Under the pieces are notes generated by a model that saw only the letters and a list, made by a program, of their open reading frames with translations, had not been told where the DNA came from and searched no databases. DNA of 63,671 bases from Streptomyces sp. NP-1717 (GTDB lineage: Bacteria; Actinomycetota; Actinomycetes; Streptomycetales; Streptomycetaceae): positions 1 through 63,671 of the forward strand of contig NZ_JAAPBF010000019.1 in NCBI RefSeq assembly GCF_022695985.1, read 5' to 3'. Numbering within the stretch: the first letter of the stretch is position 1; every line of letters begins with the position of its first letter. The position numbers and the translations under genes are program-made. Positions 57,886-63,671 of the stretch are shown here, one piece after another.

Positions 57886-59355
57886 ATGCTGGTCATCCTG
57901 GGATTCGCGATGGTCGCGACGTTCCTCTACCTGATCATGAGCAAGCGCGTCGTTCCTGTCGCGGCCCTTGTTCTGGTTCCCGTCGTCTTCGGCCTCCTGG
58001 CCGGGGCGGGGCTGGGGATCTCCGACGACATCAGCAAGTCGATCGAGGATGTCGCACCGACCGCGGCACTGCTGTTCTTCGCGATCACGTTCTTCGGCAT
58101 CATGATCGATGTGGGGCTTTTCGACCCGCTCATCCGTGGTCTGCTGCGCGTGGTCCGGCAGGACCCGGTGAAGATCGTCGTCGGCACGGCGCTGCTCTCC
58201 GCGATCGTGTCGCTGGACGGTGACGGCTCGACCACGTTCATCATCGTCACGTCGGCGTTCCTGCCCATCTACCTGCGCCTGGGCATGAGCCCGGTCGTTC
58301 TGACCTGCGTCACAGCCACTACCAACGGAGCGCTCAACACGGTTCCCTGGGGCGGTTCCACCGCCCGTGCCGCGGCCGCCCTGAAGGTGTCGCCCATCGA
58401 CATCTTCGTCCCGATGATCCCCGCCGTCGCGGCCGGCCTGATCGCTACTTTGGTCTTCGCCTATTTCCTCGGCCGCGGCGAGCGCCGCCGCCTGGGCATG
58501 GTCGACCTGGGCCCCGGAGTGCTGCGCGGGCGCACCGCCAGCCAGTACGCGAAGACGTCCGCCGCGCAGCCCGCCATGGCCGGCGCCCCGACGGCAACGA
58601 CCACGTCGGTGTCTACAACCGCGGACGGCACCTCCGAGGCGGCTGCCGACGGCAGTGGCGACAGCCCCCGCCCGACACCGCGGCCGGACGATCGCACGGA
58701 ATTGATCACCTCCGACGGCCACATCAACCGGCCCAACGCCCGTCCGAATCTGCTGTGGCCCAATCTCGTGCTGACTCTCGGCGTCATGACACTGCTGGTC
58801 GAGGGCACGATCGAGCCCGCCGTCGTCTTCCTCGTCGGCGTCGCGATCGCCCTGATCCTGAATTTCCGGCATGTGGCCGAACAGCGCGCGCAGTTGGAGG
58901 CCCATGCCTCCAGCGTCGTCAGCGTCGTCGGCATGGTCTTCGCCGCCACCGTGCTCACCGGTGTCCTCAGCGGCAGCGGCATGGTCGAGGCGATGGCCGA
59001 CTGGCTGGTCGGCATCATTCCCGAATCGCTCGGCGGGCACTTCCCGGTCATCGCCGGCCTTCTGTCGATCCCGATGACCTTCTTCACCAGCAACGACGCC
59101 TTCTACTTCGGCATGCTGCCGGTCCTGAACGAGACCGCGGGCCACTTCGGCGTCTCCTCACTGGAGATGGCCCGCGCTTCACTGGTCGGCCAGCCCCTGC
59201 ACCAGTCCAGCCCGATCGTCGCCTCGTTCCTGCTGCTGGTCGGCATGGCCAAGGTCGATCTCGGTGACCACCACCGCATGACGATCTGGCGGGCCGTCTG
59301 TGTCGGACTGGTCATGCTGCTCGTCGGCGGCCTCACGTTCGCCTTCCCTCTCTGA
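57886..59355 (+). CDS. CitMHS-family citrate/carboxylate transporter
   Basis: This 489-aa inner-membrane carrier of the CitMHS family takes up metal-complexed citrate or related carboxylates with protons. It has about twelve helices, with conserved ALLFFAITFFGIMIDVGLFDP, SLDGDGSTTFIIVTSAF and LTCVTATTNGALNTVPWGG, and the C-terminal FTSNDAFYFGMLPVL and LVGQPLHQSSPIVAS. A long Thr/Asp-rich loop divides the halves. ATG 57886 has GGAG six bases before it; the ATG at 57880 touches the RBS. The TGTATACA operator upstream indicates control by the next gene. The carboxylate is probably the substrate of the downstream catabolic genes. Confidence 0.9.
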   Translation: MLVILGFAMVATFLYLIMSKRVVPVAALVLVPVVFGLLAGAGLGISDDISKSIEDVAPTAALLFFAITFFGIMIDVGLFDPLIRGLLRVVRQDPVKIVVGTALLSAIVSLDGDGSTTFIIVTSAFLPIYLRLGMSPVVLTCVTATTNGALNTVPWGGSTARAAAALKVSPIDIFVPMIPAVAAGLIATLVFAYFLGRGERRRLGMVDLGPGVLRGRTASQYAKTSAAQPAMAGAPTATTTSVSTTADGTSEAAADGSGDSPRPTPRPDDRTELITSDGHINRPNARPNLLWPNLVLTLGVMTLLVEGTIEPAVVFLVGVAIALILNFRHVAEQRAQLEAHASSVVSVVGMVFAATVLTGVLSGSGMVEAMADWLVGIIPESLGGHFPVIAGLLSIPMTFFTSNDAFYFGMLPVLNETAGHFGVSSLEMARASLVGQPLHQSSPIVASFLLLVGMAKVDLGDHHRMTIWRAVCVGLVMLLVGGLTFAFPL

Positions 59356-59401
59356 CCAGCCCGCTCCCTACCCGCGGCAGTCCGGCAACGCGGCGATAAG
59401 G

Positions 59402-59409
59402 TGTATACA
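59402..59409. promoter_or_regulatory. GntR operator copy 2 (TGTATACA), before its own gene
   Basis: It lies inside the longer perfect palindrome GGTGTATACACC (59400-59411), 33 bases before the GntR start codon, a position that fits autorepression. Confidence 0.8.
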
Positions 59410-59442
59410 CCTCGATGTGCGGAACTGACGACAGGGATCACC

Positions 59443-60162
59443 ATGGCTCGGGCGACTGGCAAGAGTGAGGCTGTCTACGAGCGGCTCAAGCAGGACATCG
59501 AGTCGCTGCACCTCAAACCGGGCGCCAAGCTCAGCGAGATCCAGCTCGGCGAGGAGCTGGGTGCTTCCCGCACCCCGGTGCGGGAAGCCATTCGACGGCT
59601 GTCACGCGAGGGGCTGGTCGATTTCGTGCCGGGCGAGGTGGCTCGCGTGGCGGCCATCTCACTAGGAGGAGTGCGGGCGCTTTTCGAGTTCCGGATGATG
59701 GTCGAACCCGAAGCGGCCGCGCAGGTGGCCGGCCGGGCACGAACGCAAGAACAGGTGCTCGAACCCTTCCGGCAACTGCTGTCCCAGGTCGAGGAGTTCG
59801 AGGAGTCCTTCAGAAGCATGGACGGCGCCCGGCAGACTCAGTCCTTCCGGGACTTCTACGTGCTGACCGAGAGCTTCGACCAGCATGTCATCGAGGCCTG
59901 CCGCAATCCGTACCTGTCCCGGACGATCCGAGACCTGCGCAGTCAGACCGTGCGCCTGCGCCACCTGTCCCACAGCGGACCGCGCCGGATGCTGACCTCC
60001 CTGGACGAGCATCGCGCGATGCTCAAGGCGATCACGCACGGGGACGGCCAAGCCGCCTCGGCGGCCTGCCGTCATCACCTCGCGCAGACGCTCCAGGCAT
60101 TGATCGACAGCCTGACCGACCAGCACGCCGAGTACGGCGCGGACGTGCTGCTCACGCCCTGA
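59443..60162 (+). CDS. GntR-family regulator (FadR/FCD type)
   Basis: This 239-aa repressor has a winged HTH at the N terminus (AVYERLKQDIESLHLKPGAK, SEIQLGEELGASRTPVREAI) and an all-helical FCD domain. The FCD domain's metal/ligand residues are in EFRMMVEPEAAA, HVIEACRNPYL and the final DEHRAMLKAI plus CRHHL. FCD members respond to small carboxylic acids. ATG 59443 follows AGGGATC. A perfect palindrome overlaps its promoter, and the same TGTATACA core is found in front of the transporter and of the dehydrogenase, so it is almost certainly the local regulator. Confidence 0.92.
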   Translation: MARATGKSEAVYERLKQDIESLHLKPGAKLSEIQLGEELGASRTPVREAIRRLSREGLVDFVPGEVARVAAISLGGVRALFEFRMMVEPEAAAQVAGRARTQEQVLEPFRQLLSQVEEFEESFRSMDGARQTQSFRDFYVLTESFDQHVIEACRNPYLSRTIRDLRSQTVRLRHLSHSGPRRMLTSLDEHRAMLKAITHGDGQAASAACRHHLAQTLQALIDSLTDQHAEYGADVLLTP

Positions 60163-60238
60163 GCCGAGTCGCCGAGGACGCCGGAAGCCCGGTCTGAGAG
60201 AGCACCCCCGAGGGGCTGTGCCTCTCCATGAGCATTGA

Positions 60239-60246
60239 TGTATACA
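60239..60246. promoter_or_regulatory. GntR operator copy 3 (TGTATACA), before the dehydrogenase operon
   Basis: The palindrome TGTATACA lies 44 bases before the malate/lactate dehydrogenase start, followed by a degenerate repeat (GGATACAG) 8 bases on. Confidence 0.75.
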
Positions 60247-60290
60247 TAGTTGGATACAGCGCCTAGTCTTCCGGAAGGTGAGGCCGTCAG

Positions 60291-61376
60291 ATGCCGCACA
60301 CCGTCTCAGCAGCGGACCTGTCGCGGTTCGCCACCGCCGCCGCCGAGTACCACGGCGTGCCCGCCGCTGACGCCCGGCTACTCGCCGACACTCTGGTGAC
60401 GGCCGAGCTGTGGGGGCACGCGTCCCACGGCATGCTGCGCCTGCCTTGGTATCTCGACCGGATCCGCAGCGGCGCCACTGCGGCCACCGCCGCCCCGGAA
60501 GTGGTCAGCGACAACGGAGCCGTCATGGTCATCGACGGCAACGACGGACTCGGCCAGGTCCTGACCGACCGAGCGGTGCACGAGGGTGTCGTACGCGCCC
60601 GCGAGCACGGGATCAGCGCCGTCGCCGTTCGGAACTCCGGCCACTTCGGTACGGCCGCCTACTTCACCCGCAAGGCCGCGGAACAGGGCTGCGTCGCGAT
60701 CCTGGCCACCAACGCCAGCCCGGCCATGGCCCCTTGGGGCGGCAGGGAGAAGAGGGTCGGCACCAACCCCTGGTCGATCGCCGCCCCGGCCGGCCGCTTC
60801 GGCACCGCGGTGATGGACATCGCCAACACCGCGGTGGCGCGCGGAAAGATCTACCACTCCAAGGAGCGCGGTGAGCCCATCCCCGAGGGCTGGGCCGCCG
60901 ACGCGCACGGCGTACCGACCACCGATCCGCGGCGCGCGATCGAGGGCCTGATCCTGCCGATGGCCGGCCACAAGGGCTACGCCATCTCCTTCATGCTCGA
61001 TGTGCTGGCCGGGGTACTCACCGGCAGCGCTTTCGGCTCTCACGTGGTGGGCCCCTACCAGCCCACCGGACGCAGCGGCGCGGGGCACCTGCTCATCTGC
61101 CTGGACATCCGCTCCATGGCCGACCCGCCGGAGTTCGAGCGGCGGATGGAGGCGCTCATCGAGGAGACGAAGACCACCCCGGCCGCGCCCGGCACCCAGG
61201 AGATCTTCGTGCCGGGCGAGCCGGAGATCCGTACCGCAGAGCGACTGCGTACCGAGGGCATCACGGTGGCCGACGACACCGTGGCCTCCCTCACCCGTAT
61301 CTCCGCGACCACGGGCGTCCCCCTGCCCGTTCCCCCGACCGAATCCACCCCCAATCCGCAGGAGCTCTCCGCATGA
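60291..61376 (+). CDS. Malate/L-lactate dehydrogenase family oxidoreductase (Ldh_2)
   Basis: This 361-aa NAD(P)-dependent oxidoreductase belongs to the Ldh_2 family (malate, L-lactate, ureidoglycolate and sulfolactate dehydrogenases), which is unrelated to classical LDH. Typical motifs are ELWGHASHGMLRLPWYLDRI, RNSGHFGTAAYFTRKAAEQG, GTNPWSIAAP and PMAGHKGYAISFMLDVLAGV. ATG 60291 is the first gene of a four-gene unit, with a 4-base overlap to the next. It presumably oxidises the hydroxy acid brought in by the CitMHS carrier. The exact substrate within the family cannot be fixed. Confidence 0.88.
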   Translation: MPHTVSAADLSRFATAAAEYHGVPAADARLLADTLVTAELWGHASHGMLRLPWYLDRIRSGATAATAAPEVVSDNGAVMVIDGNDGLGQVLTDRAVHEGVVRAREHGISAVAVRNSGHFGTAAYFTRKAAEQGCVAILATNASPAMAPWGGREKRVGTNPWSIAAPAGRFGTAVMDIANTAVARGKIYHSKERGEPIPEGWAADAHGVPTTDPRRAIEGLILPMAGHKGYAISFMLDVLAGVLTGSAFGSHVVGPYQPTGRSGAGHLLICLDIRSMADPPEFERRMEALIEETKTTPAAPGTQEIFVPGEPEIRTAERLRTEGITVADDTVASLTRISATTGVPLPVPPTESTPNPQELSA

Positions 61377-61675
61377 TCGCGCTAACCGTGTCCCTCCAGG
61401 TCATCCCCGGGTCCCGGGACGATTTCCTGGCCGCCATCAAGGAGAACGCCGAGCGTTCCTTCTCCGACGAACCGGGCTGCCGCTACTTCGACGTGGTCTG
61501 CGATCTGGCGGACGACCACCACTTCGTCTTCCACGAGCTCTACGACGACGAGGCCGCGGTCGAAGCCCACCGTGCCGCGCCCCACTTCAAGGTCTGGCGA
61601 AAGGCCGCAGCCGCGTACGTGGTGCCCGGAAGCCAGGTCAACACCCTCTCCCACCGCCTCTTCCACCACTCCTGA
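61373..61675 (+). CDS. ABM-domain monooxygenase (quinol monooxygenase type)
   Basis: This is a 100-aa ABM/YgiN-like protein: MIALTVSLQVIPGSRDDF, then EPGCRYFDVVCDLADDHHFV, FHELYDDEAAVEAHRAAPHF and a His-rich end. The fold is a dimeric alpha/beta barrel. Such proteins often sit in catabolic operons as small oxygenases or isomerase-like helpers. It overlaps the dehydrogenase stop (ATGA) and is followed by the cupin gene after 21 bases. The substrate is unknown. Confidence 0.85.
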   Translation: MIALTVSLQVIPGSRDDFLAAIKENAERSFSDEPGCRYFDVVCDLADDHHFVFHELYDDEAAVEAHRAAPHFKVWRKAAAAYVVPGSQVNTLSHRLFHHS

Positions 61676-61696
61676 CCGACGAACGGAGTCGTACTC

Positions 61697-62131
61697 ATGT
61701 GCGCCGAGCCCGCTGAACCGAACGTGCTCATCAACCCCGACGAGGTCGAACGCTTCGATCGCGGCGGCGGTGTCGCCACCATCCCCTACATCGGCAAATG
61801 GAACTCCGGGACGGCCGTCATCACGACCGGCCAGACCATCTTCCAGCCCGGCAACGGCCTGCCTCTGCACAGTCACAACGTCGAGGAATCCGTACTGATC
61901 CTCGAAGGCGAGGCCACCGCCGAGATCGACGGCGAGTTCTTCGACCTGGAGGTTGGCCGGGCCACGTGGGTGCCCGCAGGCGTCCCCCACCGCTTCCTCA
62001 ACCGCGGCGAGGGCGTCATGCGGATCTACTGGGTCTACGGCGGCCGCGACGTGACCCGCACCATCACCGCCACCGGCGAGACCTTCGAGCACCTCTCCGC
62101 CGACGACAAGGGAGGCGCGCCCACACCATGA
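61697..62131 (+). CDS. Cupin-domain protein
   Basis: This 144-aa single-domain cupin has the metal-binding motifs PLHSHNVEESVLILEG (His, His, Glu) and VPAGVPHRFLNRGEG (His). It may be a small dioxygenase, isomerase or epimerase, or bind the pathway intermediate. The start is ATG 61697 (MCAEPAEPN). Its stop overlaps the aldehyde dehydrogenase start (ATGA). It belongs to the same four-gene unit. Confidence 0.88.
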   Translation: MCAEPAEPNVLINPDEVERFDRGGGVATIPYIGKWNSGTAVITTGQTIFQPGNGLPLHSHNVEESVLILEGEATAEIDGEFFDLEVGRATWVPAGVPHRFLNRGEGVMRIYWVYGGRDVTRTITATGETFEHLSADDKGGAPTP

Positions 62132-63510
62132 ACACCATCCAGACCACCAACCCCGCCACCGGCCGGCCCATCGCCTCGTACGAGGCCTGGGACGCCGAAC
62201 GTGTCGAGACCGCGGTACGCCGAGCCCACACCGCCGGCCGCGCCTGGGCACTCGTCCCGGTCGCCGAACGCGCCGCCCTCGTGGGCCGTCTCGGACAGAC
62301 CCTGCGCGCCCACGCCGACCACCTGGCCGACCTCACCGTGCGGGAGATGGGCAAGCCGCGCACCGAGGCCCTGGGCGAGGTGGGCAAGTCGGCGCTGACC
62401 GCCGACCACTACGCCGAGAACGGCCCCCGGCTGCTCGCCGATGTCCGCGTCCCCATAAACGGCGCTGAGGCCTGGGTCGCCTACGAGCCCGCCGGCCTGG
62501 TGCTGGCCGTGATGCCCTGGAACTTCCCCGTCTGGCAGGTCATGCGCTTCGCGCTGCCCTCGCTGGTGGCGGGCAACGGCATCCTCCTCAAGCACGCCTC
62601 CAACGTCACCGGCAGCGCGCTCGCCCTTCAGGAGCTGTGTGTGCGGGCGGGTCTTCCCGAGCACCTCGTGACCGCACTCCTGATCGCCGACATGGACGTG
62701 CCCGACACCACCGCACGTCTGATCGACGACGACCGCGTCGCCGCAGTCACGCTCACCGGAAGCAACCGCGCCGGAGCGGCCGTGGGATCCGCCGCCGGCC
62801 GGGCCGCGAAGAAGTCCGTCCTCGAACTCGGCGGCTCCGACGCATTCGTGGTCCTGGACGACGCCGATGTCGAGACCGCCGCCGCGGCCGCGGTGAGGGC
62901 CCGGTTCACCAACTCCGGCCAGAGCTGTGTGTGCGCCAAGCGGTTCATCGTCCACCAGGACGTGGCCGACGCCTTCACCGCCGCCTTCGTACAGGGCGTG
63001 GAGGCCCTCAGGACGGGCGACCCGCGCAATGCCGACACCCAGGTCGGCCCCCTGGCGCGCGACGACCTGCGCGGCGCGATCGAGCGTCAGGTCGAGCGGT
63101 CCGTGGCCGCCGGCGCCCGGCTGCTGACCGGTGGCAAGCCCCTGCCGGGCAACGGCTACTTCTTCCAGCCGACCGTGCTGGCCGACACCACGCCGGGGAT
63201 GGCCGCCTTCGACGAGGAGACCTTCGGACCGCTGGCCGCGATCGCCGTGGCGGCGGACGAGGACGAGGCCGTATACCTGGCCGATGCCAGCGGCTTCGGC
63301 CTGGGGCTGAGTGTGTGGACCGGACGGCCCGCGCGTGGCGTCGAGGTGGCGCGCCGCATCACCAGCGGAGCCGCTTTCGTCAACGCCGTCGTCGCCTCCG
63401 ACCCGCGCCTGCCCTTCGGCGGGACCAAGCGCAGCGGCTACGGCCGCGAACTGGCGGCCGCCGGTCTGCGCGAGTTCACCAACACCCGCACCTACTGGAT
63501 CGGCCACTGA
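62128..63510 (+). CDS. NAD(P)-dependent aldehyde dehydrogenase (succinate-semialdehyde type)
   Basis: This 460-aa aldehyde dehydrogenase has the cofactor site LELGGSD (conserved Glu), the catalytic Cys in NSGQSCVCAKRF, MPWNFPVWQV and the C-terminal PFGGTKRSGYGREL. It resembles the GabD/Sad group that oxidises semialdehydes to acids. It is the last gene of the unit, coupled to the cupin gene by a 4-base overlap. Together with the dehydrogenase it suggests a path from a hydroxy acid through a keto or aldehyde intermediate to a dicarboxylate. About 160 bases follow to the window end with no further gene. Confidence 0.92.
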   Translation: MNTIQTTNPATGRPIASYEAWDAERVETAVRRAHTAGRAWALVPVAERAALVGRLGQTLRAHADHLADLTVREMGKPRTEALGEVGKSALTADHYAENGPRLLADVRVPINGAEAWVAYEPAGLVLAVMPWNFPVWQVMRFALPSLVAGNGILLKHASNVTGSALALQELCVRAGLPEHLVTALLIADMDVPDTTARLIDDDRVAAVTLTGSNRAGAAVGSAAGRAAKKSVLELGGSDAFVVLDDADVETAAAAAVRARFTNSGQSCVCAKRFIVHQDVADAFTAAFVQGVEALRTGDPRNADTQVGPLARDDLRGAIERQVERSVAAGARLLTGGKPLPGNGYFFQPTVLADTTPGMAAFDEETFGPLAAIAVAADEDEAVYLADASGFGLGLSVWTGRPARGVEVARRITSGAAFVNAVVASDPRLPFGGTKRSGYGRELAAAGLREFTNTRTYWIGH

Positions 63511-63671
63511 CGCCGCGCACTCGCCGCAGCATTCACCGTCCCGGCCGCCCGACGGCGGGACACAGACGGCGTGGCTGTCCGGCTGGCCGCGATGCTCGGA
63601 GCTGGGGACTTTGTCGTCGGTGTGGAGTTGTATCGGCTACGTGGAATTCTCAAGTTCTTCATCCGTACGCT

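Noticed and set aside
63511..63671. Possible start of another gene at the right edge
   Set aside because: No convincing start, RBS or motif is visible in the last 160 bases.

Overview
This window reads as Streptomyces (or a very close actinomycete) chromosome. The GC content is very high, with G/C-ending codons and frequent GTG/TTG starts. It carries a 14-bp CebR-type operator in front of a cellulase, a SARP/AfsR-type regulator, and several small protein families typical of Streptomyces (DUF6480, DUF6233, DUF6193, DUF4259 and DUF1918 types). No rRNA, tRNA or CRISPR array was found. All family names come from reading motifs by eye; no database search was possible.

Layout. 1-6 kb: a lipoprotein sugar-binding protein, a GH42 beta-galactosidase and a secreted CBM2-GH6 cellulase behind a perfect CebR box. 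The first 61 bases are an exact inverted copy of 253-313, which suggests a contig-end fold-back. 6-14.4 kb: two linked polyprenol-mannosyltransferase-type membrane enzymes, an AraC regulator with two target promoters that share a 66-bp block (monooxygenase/esterase and SDR genes), a dead metallo-beta-lactamase-fold gene, and small Streptomyces proteins. 14.4-29.8 kb: the main catabolic unit, an 11-gene, nearly gapless operon on the minus strand. It encodes a sugar ABC importer, an SDR, two heparinase II/III-type lyases, a DUF624 protein, a beta-helix protein, an SGNH esterase, a PL8 lyase and a CE7 esterase, and faces a divergent LacI regulator. It looks built to import and degrade an acetylated, uronate-containing polysaccharide.

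29.9-39.6 kb: a HIT hydrolase; an ECF42-type sigma factor with its DGPF partner and a DUF998 protein, facing a small lipocalin-like gene across a divergent pair of matching promoters; an ABC exporter; a polymorphic toxin (pilin-like N terminus, HINT domain, unrecognised toxin tip) translationally coupled to two paralogous immunity candidates; and a MerR regulator next to a 5'-truncated gene. 39.7-47.3 kb: an AfsR-like regulator, an M23 peptidase, and a three-subunit molybdenum hydroxylase operon.

47.3-57.8 kb: a decayed accessory zone. It holds frameshifted genes, two internally deleted ISL3 transposases flanking a DUF4259 gene, and fragments of a LexA-like HTH protein, an ATP-dependent DNA ligase and a transposon-associated helper protein, between intact islands (amidase, DUF2332, small hypothetical genes). 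57.8-63.5 kb: a compact catabolic locus (CitMHS transporter, GntR regulator, malate/lactate dehydrogenase, ABM monooxygenase, cupin, aldehyde dehydrogenase). The same palindrome, TGTATACA, sits before each of its three transcription units, which points to one GntR regulon.
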